From: Methyloversatilis sp.
GTDB lineage: Bacteria > Pseudomonadota > Gammaproteobacteria > Burkholderiales > Rhodocyclaceae
Assembly: GCF_030696805.1 (NCBI RefSeq)
Contig: NZ_JAUYRO010000112.1
Location: 1 to 64,000 of the forward strand
Reading direction: 5' to 3'
DNA: 64,000 nt
The position numbers were made by a program, and so were the translations under genes. Under the pieces are notes generated by a model, which saw only the letters and a program-made list of their open reading frames with translations, ran no database searches and had not been told where the DNA came from. Shown here piece by piece: positions 9,592-16,786 of the stretch (its first letter is position 1; every line of letters begins with the position of its first letter).

Positions 9592-10692
9592 TTGAAAACA
9601 AATCCCCTCGGCCTGCTGCTGTATTGCCGTGCCGGCTTCGAGCGCGAATGCGCGCAGGAGATCATGGACCGCTGCGGCGACGCCGGCCAGATGATCGAAC
9701 CGCAGGCGCAAGCCGGCAGCGGCTACGTCGAAGCGTTTGCCGATGCACGCGCGTTGAGCGCACTGATGCGCAAGCTGAGCTGGCAGGACCTCACCTTCGC
9801 GCGCCAGCTGGTGTGGGCAGGCCGTACCGTTGAAGGCATGACGCCACGCGACCGCGTCACACCGGTGGTCGAAGCCGCACTTGAACTGGCGCCGGGCTTC
9901 AGCGATTTCCTGATCGAAACGCCGGACACCGACAAGGTGAAGGCGCTGTCCGGCCTTAGCCGCAAGCTGGAAAGTTTCGTCAGTCAGGCGCTCGAAGCGG
10001 CCAACGCCTTCAGCGACGACCGCGATGCACCGCGCCTGCACATCTTCTTCACCGCGGCCGACCGCGCCACGGTGGCGCTCTCCTGGCCGGGCCGTCGCAG
10101 CGAGTGGCCGGGCGGCATCCCGCGCCTGCGCATGCCGCGCGAAGCGCCGTCACGCTCGACGCTCAAGCTGGCCGAGGCCTTTCACAGCCTGTTGACCGAA
10201 GACGAACAGGAACGGCTGATCAAGCCCGGCATGAGTGCGGTCGACCTTGGCGCCGCACCGGGTGGCTGGACCTGGCACCTCGTGTCGCGCCATTTCGAAG
10301 TGACTGCGGTCGACAACGGGCCGATGAAGCCCGAATTGCTCGAAACCGGTCAGGTGCGCCACAAGAAGGAAGACGGCTTCCGCTTCGTGCCGCGCAAGCC
10401 GGTCGACTGGCTGGTGTGCGACATGGTCGAACAGCCGCGCCGCGTCGCCGCTCTGGTGGCGCGCTGGGTGGCGCAGGGCCTGTGCCAGCACGCCATCTTC
10501 AACCTGAAGCTGCCGATGAAGCGGCGCTATGAAGAACTGCAGCTGTGTTCCGACCTGATTGCCGAGGCGCTGGAGTCGGTCGACAAGAAGCACGAACTCC
10601 GCTTTCGCCAGCTCTACCACGACCGCGAAGAAGTCACCGGCTACCTGGGCGTACCCGGCAAGTCCGCATCCGCCCGCCGCCGACACGGCTGA
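9592..10692 (+). CDS. rlmM: 23S rRNA 2'-O-ribose C2498 methyltransferase
   Basis: SAM-dependent RNA methyltransferase that modifies C2498 of 23S rRNA; 366 aa, the normal size. The N-terminal THUMP-like region (GLLLYCRAGFERECAQEI) is followed by the Rossmann domain with motif I VDLGAAPGGWTWHL (217-230), the VTAVDNGPM strand, CDMVEQPRR and NLKLPMKRRY, a layout specific to RlmM. The start is TTG at 9592; no in-frame ATG gives a better fit and the ribosome site is weak, so low-level translation is likely. It is divergent from the aldo/keto reductase with only about 86 bp between. Confidence 0.95.
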   Translation: MKTNPLGLLLYCRAGFERECAQEIMDRCGDAGQMIEPQAQAGSGYVEAFADARALSALMRKLSWQDLTFARQLVWAGRTVEGMTPRDRVTPVVEAALELAPGFSDFLIETPDTDKVKALSGLSRKLESFVSQALEAANAFSDDRDAPRLHIFFTAADRATVALSWPGRRSEWPGGIPRLRMPREAPSRSTLKLAEAFHSLLTEDEQERLIKPGMSAVDLGAAPGGWTWHLVSRHFEVTAVDNGPMKPELLETGQVRHKKEDGFRFVPRKPVDWLVCDMVEQPRRVAALVARWVAQGLCQHAIFNLKLPMKRRYEELQLCSDLIAEALESVDKKHELRFRQLYHDREEVTGYLGVPGKSASARRRHG

Positions 10693-10983
10693 GGGGAGCG
10701 CCGGTTCCTGTATTGCGAATCCGCGCCAAGCGGGGCGAAACCCCGCTCTGTGCGATAATGCGCGTGCAGTCGCCTCGCCGGTCATGGCGCGGCCCGGAGT
10801 TTCCGATCCGGCCGGATTGCCCGGCCCGATCCTCCACTTCCCCGCCCAGGCGCCTGCGCCCCGGGCTCGATACCCGCGCCAAGCTCACTTTGGCGCGCAC
10901 TCGCGCCGGGTTTTCCGGAACCGATTTCCCCAGCCTGAACCGGCATGCCAGGCGGAAGTCCTTACACAAAGAGCTTCGCATAC
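10693..10983. other. Intergenic region rlmM-rhlE, probable long leader
   Basis: This 291-bp gap has no credible gene. A 7-bp hairpin (GCGCCAA / TTGGCGC at 10876-10882 and 10890-10896) lies about 90 bp before the helicase start. A promoter-like GTGCGATAAT lies near 10750. A long structured 5' leader on an RNA helicase gene would fit autoregulation, but this is inference. Confidence 0.4.
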
Positions 10984-12468
10984 ATGTCGTTTGAAGAACT
11001 CGGGCTCATCCCCGAATTGCTGCGCGCTGTCGCAGACACCGGCTATACCGTGCCGACCCCCATTCAGGCCCAGGCCATTCCCATCGTGCTGGCGGGCCGC
11101 GACGTCATGGGCGGTGCGCAGACCGGCACCGGCAAGACCGCCAGTTTCACGCTGCCACTGCTGCAGCGCCTCGCGCCGCACGCCAGCAGTTCGCCATCGC
11201 CGGCCCGCCATCCGGTACGCGCACTGATCGTCTGCCCGACGCGCGAACTGGCGATGCAGGTGCACGAAAGCGTGCGCACCTACTCCAAGCACCTGCCGCT
11301 GCGTTCGGTCTGCATCTACGGCGGCGTGGACATGAAGGCGCAGGTGAAGGAATTGCGCGAAGGCCGCGAAATCGTCGTCGCCACGCCAGGTCGCCTGCTC
11401 GATCACGTCGAAGGCAAGAGCATTGCGCTTGGCCAGGTGCAGATGCTGGTGCTGGACGAAGCCGACCGCATGCTGGACATGGGTTTCATCCCGGACATCA
11501 AGCGCATCCTCGCGCTGCTGCCGGCCCAGCGGCAGAGCCTGCTGTTTTCGGCCACCTTCTCGGAAGAAATCAAGAAGCTGGCGCAGGCCATGCTGCGCGA
11601 CCCGCAGTTGATCGAGGTCGCCCGCCGCAACGCCACGGCCGAAACCGTGACGCACCGCGTGCACGCCTGCGCGACCGACGACAAGCGCGCCCTGCTGACG
11701 CACCTGCTGACGCAGCCCGACTACGTGTCGCGTCAGGCGCTGGTGTTCGTCAATACCAAATTCGGCGCCAGCCGGCTGGCCGTACACCTGATCCGTCAGG
11801 GCGTGGCGGCCGATGCCATCCACGGCGACAAGAGCCAGCAGCAGCGCACCGAGGCACTGGAAGCGTTCAAGAGCGGCGCCGTCCGCGTACTGGTCGCGAC
11901 CGATGTCGCGGCGCGTGGCCTCGACATCGAAGACCTGCCCTTCGTCATCAATTTCGAGTTGCCGCACAACGCGGAAGATTATGTACACCGGATCGGCCGC
12001 ACCGGCCGCGCCGGGCGCAGCGGTGAGGCAATTTCGCTGATGGCGCCGGAAGAGCGCGGCCGCGTGGCCGACATCGAAAAGCTGATCCGCAAGGAAATAG
12101 AGCCGGCAACGCCGGAAGGCTTCGACCCGGGCCGCGCCCGGCAGCGAGAAGCGCGCGAATCGAGTCCGCGCGAAGGGCGTGGTGGCGAGCGCCCGCGGGA
12201 ACGCGCCGCCAGCAGCGGTGAGCGGGCGGAACGGCCCGAAAGCGCAGCCCGTCGAGGACGGTCGTCGCCGGGCGACGCAGTACGTCCGCCGCGCAGTCCG
12301 CGTTCATCGGCGAGCCAGGTTGCAGCGGACGGCTTCGACTTCAGCAAGCCGTACGAATCACTGCCCTCCGGCGATGACCCGGCCGTCGCGGCCGACGGCA
12401 CCGCAGGCGGCACCCGGCGCGGCAAGCGACAGGTCGCCGCATTGCTGGGCGGCAACGGCAAGCGCTGA
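10984..12468 (+). CDS. rhlE: DEAD-box ATP-dependent RNA helicase, RhlE type
   Basis: A 494-aa RNA helicase. The ATG at 10984 begins MSFEELGLIPELLRAVADTG, where homologues start. All motifs are present: the Q motif PTPIQAQAIP, Walker A AQTGTGKT (45-52), PTRELAM, GG, TPGRLLDH, DEAD (about 158-161), SAT (about 188-190), FVNTK, ATDVAARGLDIEDLP and HRIGRTGR (about 335-342). A long Arg/Ser/Gly/Glu-rich disordered tail (about 385-450) ends in a basic patch, GGTRRGKRQVAALLGGNGKR, typical of RNA-binding tails in betaproteobacterial RhlE. Likely roles are ribosome assembly and cold adaptation. It stands alone as a transcription unit. Confidence 0.94.
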   Translation: MSFEELGLIPELLRAVADTGYTVPTPIQAQAIPIVLAGRDVMGGAQTGTGKTASFTLPLLQRLAPHASSSPSPARHPVRALIVCPTRELAMQVHESVRTYSKHLPLRSVCIYGGVDMKAQVKELREGREIVVATPGRLLDHVEGKSIALGQVQMLVLDEADRMLDMGFIPDIKRILALLPAQRQSLLFSATFSEEIKKLAQAMLRDPQLIEVARRNATAETVTHRVHACATDDKRALLTHLLTQPDYVSRQALVFVNTKFGASRLAVHLIRQGVAADAIHGDKSQQQRTEALEAFKSGAVRVLVATDVAARGLDIEDLPFVINFELPHNAEDYVHRIGRTGRAGRSGEAISLMAPEERGRVADIEKLIRKEIEPATPEGFDPGRARQREARESSPREGRGGERPRERAASSGERAERPESAARRGRSSPGDAVRPPRSPRSSASQVAADGFDFSKPYESLPSGDDPAVAADGTAGGTRRGKRQVAALLGGNGKR

Positions 12469-12689
12469 TCCACGGGGCACCCTCGCCCCGCAGACGAACA
12501 AACACGCGAACCCGAAAACGCCCGACAACAGCACTCGACCACAATTCGACCACAATTCGACGGATACTCTGTCGGGATAATGTTCGCGCCGCGCATGGCC
12601 CGAACATGCTGACGCGCCAGTGGCGGCCGTGAAGGAATCCCCGATAGATCGGGGCGTCACCCCGCCCACTCCGGGACATACCCTCTGGC

Positions 12690-12720
12690 GAACGTTCGAT
12701 ATTTGTACGAACGATTTGTA
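12690..12720. promoter_or_regulatory. Candidate operator with nested palindromes and direct repeat
   Basis: GAACGTTC (12690-12697) is a perfect palindrome. CGTTCG (12693-12698) and CGAACG (12708-12713) form an inverted repeat. ATTTGTA occurs twice, at 12701-12707 and 12714-12720. The block is AT-rich against a GC-rich background and lies about 260 bp upstream of the sigma-54-like promoter, a distance compatible with an enhancer site. No known consensus was matched. Confidence 0.35.
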
Positions 12721-12973
12721 AAAATCGGTTGAAATCCGGACGCATCAGCCGCTCGTGCAACGGCTCCCCCAAAGTCGTCCGGCGCGAACGTGACCGGCCG
12801 CCTCGCTGCGTTACCCACGCCGCATCTGCGCCCCGATAGAACACCTACCCGCCGCAGGGCCTTTATCCGCGCGGCTCAGGGAAGGTATCCCCGCGCCGGA
12901 GCCTTGCCACGCTTGCCGGCGCAGCCGCCCACCAGGTAAGGCCGAGCCGGATTTTTGGCGCAAATCCTGTAAA

Positions 12974-12989
12974 TGGCATGCGTTTTGCA
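12974..12989 (+). promoter_or_regulatory. Sigma-54-like (-24/-12) promoter
   Basis: TGGCATG-CGTT-TTGCA matches the RpoN consensus TGGCACG-N4-TTGCW with one change in the -24 box and exact GG-N10-GC spacing (GG 12975-12976, GC 12987-12988). Predicted transcription starts near 13000, giving a leader of about 60 nt before the dehydrogenase ATG at 13063. The enhancer-binding protein is not in the window. Confidence 0.55.
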
Positions 12990-13062
12990 ACACTCGGGCG
13001 TCGCTCGTTGCGACGAAAAATCCGACAGTCAGACGACTGATCCAAATTCGAGGAGACCATCC

Positions 13063-14820
13063 ATGAAAAGAACTGCTATTGCCGCGCTCGTCCTCACCGC
13101 CTTCGCGCACAGCACCCTCGCGCATGCCGGTGTGACGGACGCCGACATCGTGAATGACGCCAAAACCACGGGTAACGTTCTTTCGTGGGGCATGGGAACC
13201 GAAGGCCAGCGTTTCAGCCCGCTCAAGCAGATCACCACCAAGAACATCAAGCGTCTGGTGCCGGCATGGTCTTATTCCTACGGTGGCGAAAAGCAGCGCG
13301 GCCAGGAAGCTCAGCCGCTGATCGTGAACGGCAAGATGTTCGTCACCGCCTCGTACTCGCGCCTGTTCGCACTCGATGCCAAGACCGGCAAGCGCCTGTG
13401 GATATACGAACACCGCCTGCCCGAGGGCATCATGCCCTGCTGCGACGTGATCAACCGCGGTGCAGCCGTATTCGACAATCTGGTCATTTTTGCCTCGCTT
13501 GATGCGCAGCTGATCGCGCTCGACCAGAACACCGGCAAGGTGGTGTGGAAGGAAAAGATCGACGACTACCAGGCCGGCTATTCGTCGTCCGCAGCCCCGA
13601 TCATCGCGGGTGGTCTGCTGCTGACCGGCGTGTCCGGCGGTGAATTCGGCGTCATCGGCCGCGTCGAAGCGCGCGACCCGAAGACCGGCAAGATGGTGTG
13701 GGTGCGTCCGACGATCGAAGGACACATGGGCTATACGTTCGATGCCGACGGCAACAAGACCGAAAACGGCATCAGCGGCACGACCAACGCAACGTGGCCG
13801 GGCGACCTGTGGAAGGTGGGCGGCGCGGCCACCTGGCTGGGCGGCACGTATGACTCGAAGACGGGTCTGGCCTACTTCGGTACCGGTAACCCGGCACCGT
13901 GGAACAGCCACCTGCGTCCGGGCGACAATCTGTTCTCGTGCTCGACGGTCGCGATCGACATCAAGACCGGTCAGATCAAGTGGCACTTCCAGGGCACGCC
14001 GAACGACGGCTGGGATTACGACGGCACGAACGAATTCGTCACCTTCGACATGAACGGCAAGCGCATGGGCGGCAAGGCTGACCGCAACGGCTTCTTCTAC
14101 GTGCTCGACGCCAACACAGGCAAGTTCGAGCGCGGCTTCCCGTTCGTGAAGGCACTGAACTGGGCCAAGGGACTCGACGAAAACGGCCGTCCGATATTCG
14201 ACGAGGCAAATCGTCCGGGCGACCCGGCAAAGAGCGCCGATGGCAAGAAGGGGGAATCGGTATTCACCACGCCGTCCTTCCTGGGCGGCAAGAACCAGAT
14301 GCCGATGGCCTACAGTCCGGACACCGGCCTGTTCTACGTGCCGTCCAACGAATGGGGCATGGAAATCTGGAACGAACCGATCTCCTACAAGAAGGGTGCT
14401 GCCTATCTGGGTGCCGGCTTCACGATCAAGACACTGGACGAGAAGGCCATCGGGGGCGACTACATCGGCGCGCTGCGTGCCGTCGATCCAAAGACCGGCA
14501 AGATCGTGTGGGAAGTGCGCAACAACGCCCCGTTGTGGGGTGGCGCGATGGTTACCCGCGGTGGCCTGGTGTTCTGGGGCACGCCGGAGGGCTACCTGAA
14601 GGCGGCTGACGCCAAGACCGGCAAGGAAGTGTGGTCCTTCCAGGTCGGCACCGGCATCGTGGCCCCCCCGATCACCTGGGACCAGGACGGCGAGCAGTAC
14701 ATCGCCGTGACGGCCGGCTGGGGCGGCGCAGTCCCGCTGTGGGGTGGTGACGTGGCCAAGAAGGTCGCCTACCTGAACCAGGGCGGCTCGATGTGGGTGT
14801 TCAAACTGCTGAAAGATTGA
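13063..14820 (+). CDS. PQQ-dependent alcohol dehydrogenase, PedH/ExaF-like (predicted lanthanide type)
   Basis: A periplasmic quinoprotein alcohol dehydrogenase of 585 aa oxidising primary alcohols with PQQ and a metal. ATG 13063 follows AGGAGA (13051-13056); the signal peptide is about 1-23 (ending LAHAG). The eight-bladed propeller carries the vicinal disulfide C126-C127 (GIMPCCDV), E194 (SGGEFG), N276 (FGTGNPAPW), catalytic D318 and, two residues on, D320 ([12 protein letters not shown]). That extra Asp is the hallmark of lanthanide enzymes (XoxF, ExaF, PedH); Ca-dependent ExaA/PedE has Ser and MxaF has Ala there. The [17 protein letters not shown] and [14 protein letters not shown] regions are much closer to ExaA/PedE/PedH than to methanol dehydrogenases. 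No cytochrome c gene is adjacent; a paralogous solute-binding gene follows. Family is firm; metal preference is inferred from D320. Confidence 0.93.
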   Translation: MKRTAIAALVLTAFAHSTLAHAGVTDADIVNDAKTTGNVLSWGMGTEGQRFSPLKQITTKNIKRLVPAWSYSYGGEKQRGQEAQPLIVNGKMFVTASYSRLFALDAKTGKRLWIYEHRLPEGIMPCCDVINRGAAVFDNLVIFASLDAQLIALDQNTGKVVWKEKIDDYQAGYSSSAAPIIAGGLLLTGVSGGEFGVIGRVEARDPKTGKMVWVRPTIEGHMGYTFDADGNKTENGISGTTNATWPGDLWKVGGAATWLGGTYDSKTGLAYFGTGNPAPWNSHLRPGDNLFSCSTVAIDIKTGQIKWHFQGTPNDGWDYDGTNEFVTFDMNGKRMGGKADRNGFFYVLDANTGKFERGFPFVKALNWAKGLDENGRPIFDEANRPGDPAKSADGKKGESVFTTPSFLGGKNQMPMAYSPDTGLFYVPSNEWGMEIWNEPISYKKGAAYLGAGFTIKTLDEKAIGGDYIGALRAVDPKTGKIVWEVRNNAPLWGGAMVTRGGLVFWGTPEGYLKAADAKTGKEVWSFQVGTGIVAPPITWDQDGEQYIAVTAGWGGAVPLWGGDVAKKVAYLNQGGSMWVFKLLKD

Positions 14821-14871
14821 TCCGGAAGATCTGAAGACTCCTCCTTGCGCCCCGCTGTTGGGGCGACCGTA

Positions 14872-14899
14872 ACCGGCGCCTCCTGGCGCCGGTTTTTTT
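14872..14899 (+). terminator. Intrinsic terminator after the alcohol dehydrogenase
   Basis: A 9-bp perfect stem ACCGGCGCC / GGCGCCGGT (14872-14880 and 14885-14893) with a TCCT loop is followed directly by seven Ts. It separates the dehydrogenase from the downstream solute-binding gene, so the two may be transcribed mostly independently. Confidence 0.9.
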
Positions 14900-15077
14900 C
14901 TTCACGGTCCGGCTTGCCGGCGCGCGTGCCGAGCGATCCGCCAGCCAGAACACCTTGCAAGCCGCGCTGATGCTGCGGAGCGGATGCCGGTTATTGCAAC
15001 CGATTCCCGTCTGCCGTGCAAAAATGCGGCCTCGCGGGAAACCATCCCCGCACACACAATACCTCTGGAGACCAGGA

Positions 15078-15914
15078 ATGAAGAACAGATTCACCGCGCT
15101 CATGCTGTGTGCCGTCATGTGGCTAGGCGCCTTCGCCGGCAGCGCATGGGCGCAGGGCCGCGACCTCGACGAAGTGATCAAGAGCGGCCAGATCAAGGTC
15201 GCGCTGTACAAGGAATTCGCCCCGTTCTCCGACGTCGCCACGAGCGGCATCGACGTTGACCTCGCCAGACTGCTGGCCGAACGGCTCGGAGTAAAGCTCG
15301 AAATCCTGTGGTTCTCGGCTGACGAGAACATGGACGATGACCTGCGCAACATGGTGTGGCGCGGAACGGTACTCGGCTACGGCCCGGCCGATGTCATGCT
15401 GCACGTACCCATCGACGCGACCTACACGGCACGTAACGACAAGGCCATGTTCTTCGCACCGTATTACCGCGAGAAGTTCGCCATCGCCCGCAACGTCGAG
15501 AAGATCGACAAGCTCGAGTCGCTCGATGCCTTCCGCACCCAGCGCATCGGCGTCGAAGTGGAAACCTACCCCGCCACGGTGCTGCTGTCCGCAGATGGCG
15601 GCGCCTACCGCAACAACGTCGGCCATTACAAATCGGCCGCCGAGGCGCTGACCGCAATGAAGAACGGCGAAGTCAGTGCCGTCATGGCCATGCAGAGCGA
15701 GCTGGAAGCCGGTCTGGCAGGGTCCAGAGGCTACGTCATTTCCGACGTGCCGCTGCCGCTGGTCAATCGCCGCCAGTGGGTGATCGGCCTCGCGGTGAAG
15801 TCAGGCAACGAAAAACTCGCCCATTCGCTGCAGGCCGCGATGAACAGCATTGCGGAAAAGGGCGAGCTGAAGGACGTCTTCAAGCGCCACGGGGTCGAGT
15901 ATCGCGCCCCCTGA
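15078..15914 (+). CDS. Periplasmic solute-binding protein (SBP_bac_3 type), quinoprotein-associated-like, copy 2
   Basis: A 278-aa exported binding protein, paralogue of the one at 4977. ATG 15078 sits just after CTGGAGACCAGGA; the signal peptide runs to about 26 (GAFAGSAWAQ). It shares with copy 1 the order IKSGQIKVALYKEFAPFSD, SGIDVDLARLLAERLGV, ENMDDDLRNMVWRG, GYGPADVMLHVPID, FFAPYYRE and the closing VIGLAVKSGNEKLAHSLQAA. No transporter genes are adjacent. Its place directly after a PQQ alcohol dehydrogenase matches the MxaJ/XoxJ-type pattern, in which such proteins assist maturation or cytochrome coupling; for this subfamily the role is inferred. It converges on the cupin gene. Confidence 0.86.
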   Translation: MKNRFTALMLCAVMWLGAFAGSAWAQGRDLDEVIKSGQIKVALYKEFAPFSDVATSGIDVDLARLLAERLGVKLEILWFSADENMDDDLRNMVWRGTVLGYGPADVMLHVPIDATYTARNDKAMFFAPYYREKFAIARNVEKIDKLESLDAFRTQRIGVEVETYPATVLLSADGGAYRNNVGHYKSAAEALTAMKNGEVSAVMAMQSELEAGLAGSRGYVISDVPLPLVNRRQWVIGLAVKSGNEKLAHSLQAAMNSIAEKGELKDVFKRHGVEYRAP

Positions 15915-15994
15915 CGCACGGGAGAACGGCATTTTGGTGCGGTCAGCGTGCGCGGCCTGTGCGTTTGCCGGCTGAGGCGACCATGCGTCGAAGC

Positions 15995-16032
15995 AAAAAC
16001 AAAAGCCCCGGATCGCCGGGGCTTTTGTTTTT
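15995..16032. terminator. Bidirectional intrinsic terminator
   Basis: A 17-bp perfect stem (arms 15995-16011 and 16016-16032, core AAAAGCCCCGG / CCGGGGCTTTT) with loop ATCG. The A-tract on one side and T-tract on the other make it work on both strands. It sits between the convergent solute-binding and cupin genes. Confidence 0.93.
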
Positions 16033-16061
16033 TCAACCCGCTATCGGGTCATCCGTGTGGT

Positions 16062-16337
16062 TCAGCTGTGCTTGTAGTGCTTGCGCAAGGGCTTCACCAC
16101 TTCCCACATCGACTTCATGCCCTTCGGGAACACCACGAAGTCGCCGGCCTTGATCACCACCTTGTCGCCGCCTTGCGGCGTGACATGGATCTCGCCCTCC
16201 AGCAGATAGGCGCTTTCTGTCATGCCGAAATCGAGCGGAAACTTCGACACTTCCTTCTCCCAGATTTCCCAGCTCGACACGCCCAGTTGCTTGAGCTTGT
16301 CTTCCGACGGATTGTGTTCAACGATGATTTGAGACAT
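16062..16337 (-). CDS. Small cupin-domain protein (cupin_3/DUF861-like)
   Basis: A 91-aa single-domain cupin, probably cytoplasmic. The pattern WEIWEKEVSKFPLDFGMTES, AYLLEGEIHVTPQGGDKVVI, KAGDFVVFPKGMKSMWEV follows the cupin_3 fold, with G-E-x-x-V turns and the final F-P-x-G. The usual metal-binding His residues are sparse, so a catalytic role is doubtful. ATG 16337 (MSQIIVEH) is preferred; ATG 16343 (MTMSQ) is an alternative two codons earlier. It shares a bidirectional terminator with the solute-binding gene. Small cupins of this kind often accompany alcohol-oxidation genes, but the function is unknown. Confidence 0.82.
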   Translation of the reverse strand: MSQIIVEHNPSEDKLKQLGVSSWEIWEKEVSKFPLDFGMTESAYLLEGEIHVTPQGGDKVVIKAGDFVVFPKGMKSMWEVVKPLRKHYKHS

Positions 16338-16786
16338 GGTCATTCCCGGGTTGGTGACTGAAATTGCTGAAAAAAACTGCCTGAGCAAAATTCAGGCAGC
16401 TTGAATATTCCGGACGATCGCGGCCTTCAATCAAGGATGCGACCGGATCTTGCGTCATCGGCACGCGCGACGCATCGTCACCATCGCTGCCGTACGTGTC
16501 AAGGCGGCCCCACGCCTGATCGCAGAAACGAACCACATCGCTCCGGCGCGGGCCAGCTTCCCGTGGGCGAATTCCCGCGAACGGAACAGGTCGGGACTTC
16601 ATTCCGCCGATAGCGCAGCGCAACGACAATCGGCCTGGAGCTGTCCCCGTGGGAGCGGCGGGGACGCCGCTCCACAGCCGCTCCCACAACCTTTCCCAGA
16701 GCGCTTCCACCGCCCGTTCCACACGCAGCATCCACAGACTGCTCCAATAGCGCCCGCCGCCAGAACCGCTTGCAGCAGTCGGGGGC
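16338..16786. other. Intergenic region with inverted GC-rich repeat
   Basis: 449 bp between the cupin start and the end of pbpC, with no supported gene. The only clear structure is the repeat at 16649-16687, listed separately. The cupin promoter should lie near 16345-16450. Confidence 0.5.
16649..16687. repeat. GTGGGAGCGGC dispersed inverted repeat, copy 1
   Basis: GTGGGAGCGGC (16649-16659) is exactly complementary to GCCGCTCCCAC (16677-16687); an imperfect third arm, CGCCGCTCCAC, lies between at 16665-16675. The same core GTGGGAGCGGC recurs at 39415-39425, so this is a dispersed intergenic repeat of REP type rather than a local accident. Confidence 0.75.

Larger units (their letters stand above)
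12469..13062. other. Long regulatory region upstream of the alcohol dehydrogenase
   Basis: A 594-bp gap with no supported gene. It contains a tandem ACCACAATTCG motif (12538-12560), a palindrome-rich block at 12690-12720 and a sigma-54-like promoter at 12974-12989, listed separately. The length and the density of repeats suggest that alcohol dehydrogenase expression is heavily regulated. Confidence 0.6.

Noticed and set aside
13063-14820. Calling the dehydrogenase xoxF, mxaF or mdh2
   Set aside because: The surrounding sequence matches the ethanol-dehydrogenase group (SYSRLF...[14 protein letters not shown]) and no xoxG/mxaGI genes are adjacent; only the lanthanide Asp is shared with XoxF.
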